A stretch of 64,000 bases of DNA from NCBI GenBank assembly GCA_947095585.1, contig OX352763.1:106495908-106559907 (forward strand), read 5' to 3'. Position numbers and translations under genes: made by a program. The stretch is from Nephrocerus scutellatus (Eukaryota; Arthropoda; Insecta; Diptera; Pipunculidae). Positions 36,721 to 49,548 of the stretch are shown in pieces. Below the pieces are notes generated by a model. It worked only from the letters and a program-made list of their open reading frames with translations. It had not been told where the DNA came from and did no database searches. The first letter of the stretch is position 1. The number at the start of each line of letters is the position of its first letter.

Positions 36721-37061
36721 TCTTTGAGAACTTAAATAGTACACATACAGAGAGAATAGAATTAAATGCTGCATTTTTTTATTTTAGCCGAAAATTAGCT
36801 AACATGCACTATGATGCATGCGGTCCCATTTTTCTTAAAAGTAGAACGACAGAAATATTTAATTTCAGCCCATTTCCGAGCTGAATAATTGATATATTAC
36901 AAAAAGTAAGTTTATAAATTAAATTTTTTAATCGTCCTTTTAATGGATTTTAGTTGTAAATTGACGACAAATTATATGGAAGGTAATACATCCTGCGAGC
37001 TCCGATTTAATATCATATTTAAATCCACATATTTACAACGATTCGCTGTTTACGTAAATGG

Positions 37062-38871
37062 CTACGCGGGTACTTTCTTCTTCTTCGATTTGGAACTATT
37101 GCACTGGCATTCTGATTCTAAGTGTTTCTAAAGATAATCAAATACATCGAATAATACGTTTCACTTAAAATAAATGACACCATTCTTACATTCATCAAAT
37201 CCATTGTAGAGTAAAACGTGTGACAATCAGAACATTTGTATTTTGGTTGTAGCGGTAAGTGTTCCTTATCCATGTGCCTGTCAATGGTCAGATGGGTGTA
37301 AAATTTTTTTGAACAATACCCGCATGCAAAGGTTCTCTAAAAGTAGCATTCGTTAAAGATAATTTTAAAATACTTAATAGAGCTATGTAGGCCAACCCCT
37401 CGGTGAGACCGCATATGTCCGTAGAGTACAGCCCTGGTTTTGAACTGTTTTTTGCAAATGTTACACATGTGAACGTTTTTAGAGCTCTACAGTAAAATAA
37501 AACAAAAAACAACAATCAGTTAGAGGTGAGATGAATTTCTTTTACTTCTTCTCTACCTCATGTGATCTCATGTGCATACGTAACATGCCGGCACCCTTAA
37601 AAGTTTTATTACAAACTTCACATTGAGTAGCCATTTTGCGGTTCGCCTGGAATTAAGGAAAATAGCAATTATGTACTATTTTATACCATCAACCATCACT
37701 TACTTTGATCCAATTCGAATGGGACTTCATGTGGTTCAGAAGCCACTTCTGTTGACGGAATTGCTGGTGACACAGAATGCATTCGAAACGTCCTGGGCCA
37801 AGGCAACAGGTTTGTGATTTTATAAATTGCACTGCAAATGACAAGAATTGAGATCAGTACATAAGTATAATCCAAGCCACCACTCGCACCTAAAAGGTAA
37901 TCATCCTCGGTTTCATATTCTTCTTCTTCTTCCACCAATTTTTCTTCTTGATCGGCATGCATTTCATTCTTCGGATCTTGATGTTTTGTAGTTTGTTCAT
38001 CGTACACGTCTTCCTGGATTAGATCGGTATTGGCCTCAACATTAATTTCAACAACATTTTCAAAATGTTCAACTACACGACCACTTTCGTCGTTGATTTC
38101 AATACTGAACGTGTTTAAATCGGTGCTATCGTGGACATTGGGTTCGTGTAATTTCTCAATGTTATCCTCGTCTAAAAACTCTACATCTTCATGGTAGAAT
38201 CCTTGCTGGTCAATGAAATGTGTTTCTACCTTTGCTATCTCTTCGTGAATGGAATCCTCCGTCTGTATGTTCAGTTGTAAAAGTTTTTTTGTCTCGACTT
38301 TTTTAACGTTTGTGCCCACAGGTTGAATAAATTGCAGAGCGCTTTTGCTGGTTTGAAATAAATGCGAGAGCGGATAGTCGACAATCTGCCCGTTAGTGAT
38401 GACTTGACCATCAGACCGGACAATTTGTTTTCCCTCCGTATGTTTTTCTTTAATTTTCTCTGGTTGACTCATAGAACTATTACTGTGCTGTTTCACCCCT
38501 AATTTCGCTATTGGTTTTACTTTTATTATCGGTGGTTTCGGCACCTCGACAACCACAATTAATCCGTTTATGTATTCGCGTAGTTCCCTGTCCGATTTCT
38601 CGACGGACATTTTAAATGCATGAAATCGCGAAACCGAATGTACACATTGTACACATATCTTGTCTGGCCAACCATCGGTGTTTTCGATCTGGAAACCATA
38701 AACTAACAGTAGTAACTATCACACAGAATGCATTATATCTACCTTGACATGCGTACACTCCATTAGCATATCAGAGATCATCTCACCAAATATTGGTCGC
38801 ATATCTTTCTTCTGAATCAGGCAAACTCTACAAATTTTATCCAATTCGAGGCTCTTCTTCCGGGATTCCAT
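37062..38871 (-). CDS. ZAD-C2H2 zinc-finger transcription factor, copy B (intact)
   Basis: Exons: 38743-38871, 37890-38688, 37704-37831, 37557-37646, 37397-37486, 37190-37336 and 37062-37127. Phases agree and give 482 residues. The ZAD domain has KICRVC near residue 14 and KICVQCVHSVSRFHAFK near residue 52. A long acidic Glu/Asp-rich linker (EEKLVEEEEEYETEDD near residue 300) follows, then four C2H2 fingers, one per exon (CILCHQQFRQQKWLLNHMKS, CEVCNKTFKGAGMLRMHMRS, CNICKKQFKTRAVLYGHMRS, CGYCSKKFYTHLTIDRHM). A fifth partial finger (CSDC...HLESEC) is split over the last two exons. The tail KSKKKK looks like a nuclear signal. It is predicted to bind DNA in the nucleus. The donor after exon 5 (GTTGGC) is weak but the phase requires it. 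Confidence 0.9.
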
Positions 38872-38879
38872 TTCAAATT

Positions 38880-40440
38880 GGCTTTGATGCAAATTCTTGA
38901 AGCTACCAGAATTACGTAGTTACCCGTCGGGGCGTACAGGTTATTTAATGTTTATGTTCTTGCTTTTTTTATAAAATACTTCCAGTTTTCGTTTCGAACA
39001 GTAAACGATTAAATGAAGTATAGTTTAATTAAATTATTTCGTTTTAATGCGAGCAAACTGCTGATCTTCGCGTTTACGTTTATCCGACAACAGTGTCGTT
39101 AATAAACAGTTGTTATTTTTTTGTACATCTCATCAATCATTATGTCAAATTATGACAAAACTATAGGACATTCATCTAATGATGTCATTCACAATAGTCT
39201 ATCTGATATGTATATAAGCTGCATTTTTATTGCCGACCGAAAACGGAATTCGAATGTCAAAACCAGCCAAACAGCAGGTTTTCACAATTCCAAAGAAGGA
39301 ATTCGAAGTTCAATTGTTGTTGTTCCTCGGCAAATAAAATACGGTTATTGTTTCCTTCACGGAATTCCTGAGGCTGGTTAAATATCTGTCGTATTTCGAT
39401 TTTCGACTTACGATAAGTCGAAATCATCAAAGTCATAATTTCGACATATCACAATTATTGAAGCAAGTACAACAAAAATCTTTTCGAACTAAAATTATTG
39501 CTCGATATCACTATTTCGAATTTATATTTTGTTGTTGTTTATAAATGTTTATTGTTTTTGTAGGATACGGCAAAATAAAATTCGTTCTGGGCTTGAAAAG
39601 TAACACATTTTTTTTTATAATCTTGGGGGTTTTGAATATATTAAAATAATTATATATTTTTATTTAAAACAAATATTTTTATTAATTAAATATAATATTT
39701 TATGTAAGCAACGAAATTTGTTTTGACGAAATTACAAATACGTAGTGACTTAAAAAACGTCAAAAGGTCGGCACTGCTTGCGTCATTCAAATAAATTTAG
39801 CAGCATAATAGATTAAAAATTTAAAAATTTTTTTTTTTATTTTAGTAATAATCTAATAAATAACTTTAAAAAAAATTTTTTTTAAAAAAACATTTTTTAA
39901 TTTTTAAAAAAAAAAATTTAAAAAAAAAAATTGGATATTTTATTATCTTTGGTGCAAGTGCGACAAAATGATTAAGCATATTGTTCTCACTGTGTACCTC
40001 GGAATATTAAAGTTTACACCAGTAAGAAGTGTAGCCTTCTTGGATCCTTGTTCCACCAATATTACGCATATGACACTTAAAAAGTCAGCCGTTACCCTTT
40101 TTTTCGAATGTGTTCATTGTCATTCGACATAATTCTTCGGTAAATTTCAGAATGATACGTAGACAGAAGACTTCTTGCAAGCTGCAATTAGAAACAAATT
40201 TATTACACCAAAACATAACCTCATAAAATATTTTATTTTGAATTACTTTTCTTCCATAACTACGTTTATTTCCTCTAATCCTTTTTTAAACGGTATTTGT
40301 AATACATAAAATAAATAAAAAAATTCTTTATATAATTATACATTAAATTATAATATTCATAAAAAAACCCCGTATGCACTAAGCAACATAATGTTCCGTC
40401 TTGTATTAAAAATAGCAATTATTGCATACCGTATTTCTAA
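38880..40440. other. 5' flank of ZAD gene B and AT-rich spacer
   Basis: No gene was recognised. 39810-39935 is almost pure A/T homopolymer text and may be prone to assembly error. An 86-codon frame at 39121-39381 has no family resemblance. Confidence 0.45.
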
Positions 40441-40448
40441 GCTAAATT

Positions 40449-40746
40449 ATAATAATAATAAAAATATTTTGGCGCGACAAACCATTGCGGTCCAGGGCCT
40501 AGCTTCTCGCGACAATTTGTGTTGGAATTTAATGCCTTATGCCGAGCTAAATTATGATATTCATATATAAAACACCATACACACTATGCAACACATTTTG
40601 CCCTCTGCATTGAAATACACATATTAAAGCATACGACTTTATGTAGACAGAATATGTAGGTAGAATACTTTTTGGCGTTACTGGGATATGAACCACGAAC
40701 CTCCTGCTTAGAAGTCCATGCACATATCTACTGAGCCACGGCGCCC
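40449..40746 (-). repeat. tRNA-derived SINE with altered middle
   Basis: The minus-strand head 40746-40675 reads GGGCGCCGTGGCTCAGTAGA, AGCAGGAGGTTCGTGGTTCA and TATCCCAGTAACGCC. The tail at 40540-40471 reads GCGAGAAGCTAGGCCCTGGA, CCGCAATGG and TTTGTCGCGCC followed by an ATT-rich run. The middle is diverged. The same family is at 54288-54575. Confidence 0.78.
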
Positions 40747-41029
40747 AGTACGGCGAAATTACGTTACATCGCTTATATTTATGGAAAGAGGGTGTGTACC
40801 AATGGCCCTGTTTACATTACTTGGGGAGACTGCTGCAGATACTGTTTCATAGTGTATACCATCTTGGGCTGAACGGATAGTGGTGGGATTCCATGGGCTG
40901 GTTTGACTGGGTTTATGTAGTCTCTGTATGTCCTAATGTCTTAATGTATGTAGCGAGGAGCCATCTCACTGACAGTGATGTCGTGAGCTGGGCGTGCGGA
41001 GTTGTGACAGGCTAGCAAGAACTGTTTTT

Positions 41030-41460
41030 ACAACAGTTTATTATGTCGCCTGGACGTTTCGTCATTAAGATTATCGGTGTTTGTTATGGAGTGGCACCCA
41101 TTTTGTTCCATTGTGTGTCACTTAAAAATGGCATCCAGATTGGAGCGGCGTAGTTAATATTGAACGGCCAATGCCTTTATAGGTTGAAACAAGGACTTTA
41201 TTGTCCTTCATGCGGTTTCAGCTAGTGCTCTTACGACTTATCACTTTACTGCAAATATTTTCTAGATAAGGTAAGGAGATTGTCGAATATGATTCCTAAT
41301 ATTTTGGGGATATTGCCTGTAATTAAGATAGCTCTGTTTATCCTATTTGTAACCTCATTAACATCTGCACGGGTGCAGCATCAGAGAAATCATCGGCGTA
41401 AGTGATCCATTTTACGTCGGTAGGGGAAATGAGGAGCATCGAGACATAGAGATTAAAAAG
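41030..41460 (-). mobile_element. Non-LTR RT remnant
   Basis: The minus strand gives WITYADDFSDAAPVQM (YADD box near 41400), VTNRINRAI-like text, ITGNIPKILGIIFDNLLT and VLVSTYKGIGRSILTTPLQS, a Jockey/I-type RT thumb region. Frames are broken. Confidence 0.6.
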
Positions 41461-41469
41461 GATTGAAGA

Positions 41470-42470
41470 GAGAACCTTTCTTATCTCATCTTATGTTTCC
41501 AAATTTATGAATTTCACATAAGCTCTCTGACGTAGTAACGCTTTTCTATGATTTTTGTTTGCCAGAAGCCAAAAGATTTACCAATGTCGTTTTTTCCTTT
41601 CTGCGCTCGGACTCAGATTTTACAAATCTGCAGTAAATCAGAATAACGCACGGTTGGTCGATGCGTTGTTCTAGCCCAACAGGGAATAAAGCGTAGTTCT
41701 CCCTTCTTCTCTCTTTTTCTCTGTCTGGCCAAGTACCTTTTTGCGTTCCTCATGTTCAAAATCGTTTCGCATATGACGTCATAAAACGCTGCAAGCTTGA
41801 AATATTTTCAGCGTTGTAAATAAAACAAATTTTACTTTTCATTTAATTATATATTTTATATTCATGTCCGCATTCTAAATTATATTTAGTTTTTTGCTAT
41901 GTAGATAATAATCAAATAATTATTTTGCAAGAGTTTAATTTATGTATGCACGAGTATTTTCTAGAAAAGTAAAGGATGTAATTTTTTTTCTATGTATTTA
42001 TTTATTTTATTATTACTTCTAATACAGAATTACTAATACTAATACAACTTATGGTTGAATGTGTTTATCGAAAAGAAAAAAAAAGACAGAAACAATAATA
42101 ATATTTATAAATTGTAAAAAATATATATATGCATAGGAATACAGACAGATTTAATTACGTTTTTAATATAGTTGAGAAAAATAAAATATTTTGAGTGACT
42201 AACATAGCGAAATGTATTTCTTTTTTTATTTGTATTGTATGTTTAGTTATAAATCGTGTTTTAATTAATAATTATATTTACATGTTTTTGAAACCTATAA
42301 TATGCAGTTGTTTTAAATAAGTTTAAATATTTTATAGTAAAAATAGAAATATTTGATATTTTGAAAAACCGATGTAAAATGAACCAGAAATTTTATTGAT
42401 TCAGATTTGTTTTTGATGAAGTTTGATGCAGTGATAATTGAGAATGTGTCAGCGAATAAAGTCTAGACTC
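41470..42470. other. Gene-free AT-rich stretch
   Basis: Nothing recognised on either strand. Confidence 0.45.
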
Positions 42471-42477
42471 TTGTTAT

Positions 42478-42702
42478 ACAAGGTGGGGCAAAAGTAATGT
42501 CACAATGTGAATTGGCTGCCATTTAAAAAATCGGGCAGTAACAATAATCCCATGTTCTTTAGGTGTGATTCTCTTCACTGCTTGTTGTTAACTAAATCTC
42601 TATATATCTACAACATAAATGTCAAAGCACAACAACATTTGACGCCATTTGAAAAAATTATGGTTCATTGACATTATTATATTACTTTTACCTCATCCTG
42701 TA
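42478..42702. mobile_element. mariner-type MITE
   Basis: The left end ACAAGGTGGGGCAAAAGTAA is mirrored by the minus strand from 42702, which reads ACAGGATGAGGTAAAAGTAA. TA is present at both edges. The 225-bp element has no transposase. The ends resemble canonical mariner inverted repeats. Confidence 0.75.
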
Positions 42703-43160
42703 TCAATAAGACTGGTGAGCTGCCTCTCAGGTCACTGTGGCTTGCGATTCCAGCTTAAAAAAATGAATCTAGGCTTAGATGTAGGTTCTGATCGGAGGAT
42801 GACGAATCATCCGAGCACATTCTCCGGTAATGCCCAATATTACATTAGTTAGGAAGGCGAATTTCTAGGATGAAATATGTTCGGAGTTGAGAAACTCTGC
42901 TTCTAAGGTAGGTGGTACTCCTCTTAGAATAGTCACACCCTTCTGATACAATATATCTTTTCATGTCGTAGTGTCGACCATATGGGCAAGGGTCTTTCAT
43001 AAAAAAATATATATAAATAAAAACTAAATAATTGCACAACAAAATAAATGCGAGCATCTGACATTTGACAGATAATAAACAAGCTTTTAATATGTAATAA
43101 CTTTTATAATTTGAACTTAATTTGACAGTTCAAAAGAAACCGTTTTGAGATTAGAACCGC

Positions 43161-43447
43161 GTTCGATTGGCCTGAAGAGTACAACAAATAACTTTAATTA
43201 ATTAAGCAACTCTTCATTTAAATTGAGCTACTGAAGTGAAGAGACTGTTCGATTGGTATTCTTCACTTCAGATAAATGTCATTGTTACTTATCCGAAGTA
43301 ACTACACGAGCACCTCTTCACCTCATTCAGTTGCCCAATTTCGCATAATTGTTAACTGTAGTTAGTAAAGAGTTGTCAATCGAATAGTCTCTTCAATTCT
43401 GTTACTTCACATAAAACTACTAATTCAGTTATTCAGTCCAATCGAAC
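43161..43447. mobile_element. MITE with nested inverted repeats
   Basis: GTTCGATTGGCCTGAA at 43161 is mirrored by GTTCGATTGGACTGAA on the minus strand from 43447. An inner pair (CTGTTCGATTGGTATTCTTC near 43248, inverse text near 43380) adds symmetry. No coding content. Confidence 0.65.
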
Positions 43448-43449
43448 TT

Positions 43450-44595
43450 GGGTAAGATCTTTAAATAGGAAGAAGAGTCTCCTCGACACGTCCCACAATC
43501 TCATGCAATTTACTATACACAATTATATTTTATGTTATCCACAATGAAAATTGTAACCAATTTCAGAGCGATATTGTCAGAGCGTACAACCAAACACTTA
43601 ATATCTTCAATTTACGAGTACATACGTATTTGGTTTTCGAAGTAAAAACAAAACAACAACCAAGGCATGCATATTCCAAACTGTGAAGAGAAAAAAACTA
43701 GTTTCAGTTAAAATTTCCTTAACGTGAAAGGTATATTGCGACTATACAAACAACCCATAACATTGGCTGTGTTTATACTTATTAGCAGGTGACATTTCGT
43801 AACTAGTTATATTCAAAAGAAGTCGATAAAATTGGAGTAGCAGTATTTTGTCTGAGAGCGCAATTGTTTTGTAATTGATTACTCATTTTAAGCTACAAAC
43901 TAATTATAATAATAATCATTAGTTAGTATGTTATGTATGTGTGGTATTTTTTCATAAAAAAGATTCGACCTTATATCCTCTAATATCACTATTTCTACTA
44001 TAAACTAGAGTTGTCATTTTTCTTTTTGTTTATTATATTTTTGTATGTATTTTTATTATTTTTATATGTATGTATGTATATTTACGTATGTATACTTTTA
44101 AATATGTGTACATATAAGTACGGTATATTAGTAGTTTGCTTTATAAATTTGCGATAATTCGAATTGTGGTTCTCATTATAATTTTTCTTCTGGCTCTCTA
44201 TTGATTTTACCCACTTATTTAATTATATTTTATCAACGTCTATTTAACAAATCTATTGAAAAATATATGTTTGTTATTTTTTCTTATTTAGATCATATGT
44301 TAAAACTCGTTTTTTCATCATTATTTTATAGTAAATTGTAATTTAGATTTATTTTGGCAACTTAATGTTATTTGAATAAATTTTACGTTTCTTTAGTAAT
44401 TTGTTGTATACATTATAGTGAAGAAAATATTGCACTTTAAGAATTAATGTAAAAAATTTTTACACGTAACTAATCAAAATTTAATAATAATATCGATGCT
44501 TTCTTTTGTATTAAAAATTATTAAAAAATATTACGGAATATTTCTTGAAATCAGGGTTTGAGACATAAGCTGTAAAGAAAAAGGGTTTAAGATAT
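43450..44595. other. Gene-free AT-rich stretch
   Basis: Nothing recognised; simple (TATG)n-like text near 44060-44100. Confidence 0.45.
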
Positions 44596-44598
44596 AAC

Positions 44599-44711
44599 GG
44601 GTGTTTTTTTGGGAGGTTTGTTTTTCCGATAGATGTCGTTTTATTTTATGACAGTTGTTTTGACAGCTCAAAGTGGCATTTCTACTCAGTATTGTTTGGC
44701 AAATCATTATG

Positions 44712-44743
<32 letters not shown>

Positions 44744-45075
44744 ACATTTGTGAAAAATAGTCGTGGTAGCCATATGCCAGAAATTGTGTTTAAATATTAA
44801 ATGCCAAAAAATTATCTACCAAATAAAAAGAAATTTTGGTCATTTCATAATTTTATATGTGTTTTATTCAAAAAAAAAATCGGCAACCTCTTAAAAAAAC
44901 ACGTTATATCTAACGGGTGTTTTTTTAAGAGGTTGCCGATTTTTTTTTTGAATAAAACACATATAAAATTATGAAATGACCAAAATTTTTTTTTATTTGG
45001 TAGATAATTTTTTGGCATTTAACATTTAAACACAATTTCTGGCATATGGCTACCACGACTATTTTTCACAAATGT

Positions 45076-45111
<36 letters not shown>

Positions 45112-45224
45112 CATAATGATTTGCCAAACAATACTGAGTAGAAATGCCACTTTGAGCTGTCAAAACAACTGTCATAAAATAAAACGACATCTATCGGAAA
45201 AACAAACCTCCCAAAAAAACACCC
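44599..45224. mobile_element. Two identical MITEs head to head forming a ~626-bp palindrome
   Basis: Left copy 44599-44905 and right copy 44913-45224 are near-perfect inverse complements. Each begins GGGTGTTTTTTTGGGAGGTT, runs through ACAGTTGTTTTGACAGCTCA and a poly(A) run (31 A at 44712, mirrored by 34 T at 45078), and ends AGAGGTTGCCGATT-type text plus CACGTTA/TAACGGGTG. The symmetric centre is at about 44909. The ends GGGTGTTTTTTT are inverted repeats of each unit and suggest a Tc1/mariner-type MITE with TA targets. Reading frames here are homopolymer artefacts. Confidence 0.9.
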
Positions 45225-45239
45225 TTTAGAATAACTGAA

Positions 45240-47090
45240 AAATTGAATTCGGATCGGAAAACGCTTTGAATATGCGAAACAATTTATAACGTTTTATTAT
45301 TATTTATTTTTATATTATTATTTATTTAGTATCATGTTTCGAAGTTGTTATGACAGCCGCTGTTAAAGCAATAAACGGATAAGTAAAAGGAGACAATTTT
45401 TCTTTATTTTCCAGATTTGTTTTTCGTCAGTATGTATTAAAATTTTTTTGACAGCAAATTAATTTTTTGAAGTGTGCTAATAAATTATTAGAGCTCGTAT
45501 TATGCAACTGTCAAATCACAACTGACAGTAAATTACTTTTTATATCCGGATTCTTTGCTTTTAGATTCAATAATAAAAATCATTAGTTCAATTTTAAGGT
45601 TATTTAAATTAGTTTTATTTGACTGAATATGCTTAGTTTTATAGGAATAAATCATAATAGTTATACAATAAATATAAATGATAATGATTAGTATTATTAC
45701 CAAAAACTGAAATAAACAACATTGAAGCTGGTGGCACAAAACACAAAATGCGTTCAAATTTTACAAAATCTGGACCGGCCCTAGAACTATTCCTTTCATT
45801 CTACTGCTACTGTGGAATGGAAATGGATTACATAAAACGCTTTGTGAAATTTATTGCACTATGCAACCCGAGTAATTTTACTCTATACTAATTTTTTTTA
45901 TATTGGGAACTGTACCGCACGCATAGTGTACTCGTAGACAGTTTTTTGCTCCATAATGAATGCAATGTAGAATTCTTTTGAATTTCCAGAACGAGAGCTC
46001 TTCTGTTGTGTACTCAAAACACGGTGTTAGGGGCCTGTCCCTTATAATCCGTTGCGTCAGTTATGGCGATATATATGCCGTATGTAACGCAAAGAGGTGA
46101 CAACAATGAATACGTTGTCGCCGTACTGCTACAAATGTTAAAATAAACTAACTGCTGTGAGAAAACTGTCAAAGCATTTGCCGGAGAGAAAAATTGAAAG
46201 TTTGGCAACTTTTTGAGTGTCTTCCGTTACATGCTTTGCCTATGGGACACTTCCCATAAACGCGTGTATTTTGTCGATCTGTCAGTTGCATATGTCGCCA
46301 AAGGGATGCAGGGGATTCTATGTCCTTTAAGCTCGTGTTTTTATCTAGTTGATTTTTGAGCAAGACGTGTTGTCATTGATTACGTTTTAGGTAATTCGAC
46401 AGTACGAACTTGTTATTCCAATGGGTGTGTAAAAAAGTAGGGTTGTTCTAACATTTTTGTGGTGTCAAACATGCTCTTGAGAGGAAATACAAGAAAGTAC
46501 ATCTATACCATAGATGACCGTACCATCTAGATAATAAAACTGACATATTTCTTTTTAAGCAAAGCTTCCTGTGCATTTTCTACATCGGCAGTTTTTCGTG
46601 CCGACGGGGTACCTATGTTGGCGTAGACCTAACGTTACCGCCCCAAACCCTTGAGGTTATTGCCACAAAGCCTTCGGACATCGATGGTTCTCCCGCTAAC
46701 AGTCCGGTGGATGTCATTTCGTGTTTGTTGTTACAAGGTAATAAATACGCTTGACACACTGGCATACTTTAACTAATTCAAGACCCTTTTAAGGTTTTAT
46801 TATTGCGAAGCTAGTTACGGAACTGGTTCATTTAAAACAAGTTTGCAGAAATAGCAGCTGATTTTGACAATTGATGACAAATATTGATTTGTTGAACAAA
46901 ATAAATTTTACAGCCATAGGCATCGGCAGCGGGGTACAAGAAAATATACAATTTATTTAATAAAATAAGAAGTTGATATATTAAATATTTATTTTTATTT
47001 GATATACATAACTTATGAAAAAATTGGTTATATATCTTATACATATTAGTATAATCTTTGAAAAATCTAAGGTAATGGAGTCCCCCTTCT
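45240..47090. other. Gene-free stretch
   Basis: AT-rich. Frames under 75 codons resemble nothing I know. Confidence 0.45.
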
Positions 47091-47094
47091 ATAA

Positions 47095-48580
47095 AACTTA
47101 GTGGTGAATGAGCTGATGGAATTCCTAAGAGGTGAGGGTTGCAGAATAATCGCTTATGCGGATGACGTTGCTATTGCCGTCTCAGGAAAATACTCGAATA
47201 CTTTAAAGGAATTCCTGCAAAATGCTTTCAATAAGCTTACTTGCTGGTGTCAGCGGTAGTAAGACCTACTCTTCTATTCGGTGTGTCAATATGGTAGACT
47301 ACCTTATATAAGAAAGTTAACATTTACAAATAACGCAAAGTCAAAAGATCAGCTAGTCTATATATGGGCGGAGCAGTTCGTACAACCCCCTCCGCCGCAT
47401 TAGACATTCTGTTCGACCTTACACCACTCGACATTTACAGCATGCAGGTAGCTGTCAATTAGGCTATTCGTCTTAATGCTATCTCCCAGTGGACTAGAAA
47501 TGAAATCAGCCACTCCTCTATCCTGAATTAAGTCAGGATCCCAAAAAACATAGACTGCACCATTCCGCAACTCAATTTCAACAAAAACTTCCAGGTCATC
47601 CTCCCCTCCAGATCATTCTGTGACGAATACGCTTACTTGGAAGATGAACACATTCATTTTTGCACAGACGGGTCAAAAACTGATAACGGAGTCGGCGGAG
47701 GTGTTTTCTCAAAAAAGCTAAATCTTAGTCTTTTTCCGTATAATCACTGTAGTGTTTTCGAGGCTTAAAATCAAGAGATCAGTGAAGCCTTGTTTTGCCT
47801 GAAGAGAAATCCGCTAAGGATATCCGTGTATTATCGTATAGCCAAGCTGCACTGAAATCCCTATAATCGGCTTTCACAAATTCAATTCTAGCCCTTAGCT
47901 TCCGATCATCTCTCGTGGAGATGGCGGAGCAGTTCAATATCCACTTGTGTTGGGTGCCGGGGCACATAGACGTTCCGGGTAACTGTATGGCTGACGAACT
48001 CGCCAAGCAAGGAACTACACTATCCTTTTTACCTGAATATGGTTCCATACGCATACCAATCGCTACATGAAAACTATTGTTAAAGCGGGATCCTAATGTA
48101 AAAACTAGCTGTAGGTGGTCAAACGGTACAAAATTGCATAGCGACAAAACAGATCCTTCTCAAGCTGGATACAAAACGCGCTAAGTGTTTGATCTCTAAA
48201 AAAAGATCGCACATCGGTGCTATTGTAGGTGTCATCACTTGACACTGTTTGATAGGTAGGCATGCAGCAAGACTTGAAGTCTTCTCGAATAACTACTGCA
48301 GAAGCTGTATGTATGAGAAGGAGGAGGAGGAGACCATCGTACATCTTCTCCGTACTTGTCCAGCCCTCTCCCAAGAACGTAAACTCCATATGGGAGTTTT
48401 TTCTACAACGACACTAATGATCTCATCAACATTGACATTGGTAGTTTCATACGCTGCCTTTATTTCTTCATCAAGTAGGTGGATGGAATTTTTTCCTGAT
48501 CTGTGCGGTATCTCAATTGACCATTACTGGTCTATGTGTGTCAGTTTCACTGACAGCCACCTTAACCTCACCTAACCTAA
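47095..48580 (+). mobile_element. I-type non-LTR retrotransposon fragment (RT + RNase H)
   Basis: Plus frames read ELMEFLRGEGCRIIAYADDV (catalytic YADD near 47155), NKLTCWC near 47235 and SASLYMGGAVRTTPSAALDI near 47365. Further on come an RNase H start HFCTDGSKTDNGVGGGVFS near 47665 and a terminal zinc-knuckle-like CRSCMYEKEEEETIVHLLRT near 48300. Stops interrupt each domain. The 3' end is near CACCTTAACCTCACCTAACC. Confidence 0.8.
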
Positions 48581-48584
48581 CATA

Positions 48585-49548
48585 CACCCCTTGCAAATAA
48601 TCATGATATTCAAAGTTCCATTCCAAGTTCCATTCCATTCCATTCTTATTCAAAAATAGGAAAACGTTTCCGAATGTCAGAACTATTTTATGTGTGGCCT
48701 ACATTAGCAGAGAAAGGTAGTGGTAGAGTTGCCGAGAAGAATTTCATTTTTTGTATTTTTGAATTTAAAAAATAATCACTAAATATAATACTAAAATAAT
48801 ACTTAATACAATTATGGAATTTTACACTAACACACAACACTGTGATGTTGGGCATCATTTTTGAAATATGACAGTATCCAAACTGAAAACTCCAAAAATT
48901 CTCTGTTTTTGGCACAAATAATTAACTAAAATTGCATATAACATATTATTGAATAATTGCTTAAGATATAACCAATATTATAATATAATGCATCAAGTCT
49001 TAATTAATCACAACAACAGATGATATGAACATAAGAACCAAATATTTATGTTGAAGGAATATGTCCCAGTTATTAGTAATAAGTTGTTAGTACATTATTA
49101 ATACATAATAATAAAATTTATAACACAACGCAGTTTATCTTTTTTCCTCTTAGAGAGGCATAGGATGGAAAAAGCAAAATTGAAAAGAGCAACACAAAAA
49201 TCTTAGAGACAAAACTAAAATTAATCAACAAATTCACATTATTTACTTATATTTTAGTTTAATATGTATTTTTAGTTTTTTTTGTTAGTATGTTATGTTT
49301 ATATATTATGTGGTATTGTCTGGAAAGTGTTTTTTATGTACTTATGTGTACTCCTATATTTTCTTTTTATTTTATTTTAATCCTAGCTTTGCCTGTGTAG
49401 TGTAAGCTTTTGTTGTTTTAACGAATTACTTCAATACATTCTGTACCTAACATACAAGTACATTTGTCTGGAGGAAGAATTCTAATGTGTACTGTGCTTA
49501 AATAGTTGAAGATATTACAAGTTTTTATATAGAGACCACGACACGTCC
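48585..49548. other. 3' flank of the SH2 adaptor gene
   Basis: Minus-strand AATAAA-like signals occur in the T-rich run near 49365-49375, about 180 bases past the stop codon, a plausible polyadenylation region. The rest is AT-rich with no gene. Confidence 0.45.

Noticed and set aside
39810..39935. A/T homopolymer block as a regulatory or origin element
   Set aside because: It is only low-complexity sequence, and possible assembly noise.
44531..44773. 80-codon frame with a run of Phe
   Set aside because: It is made by the homopolymer in the MITE palindrome.
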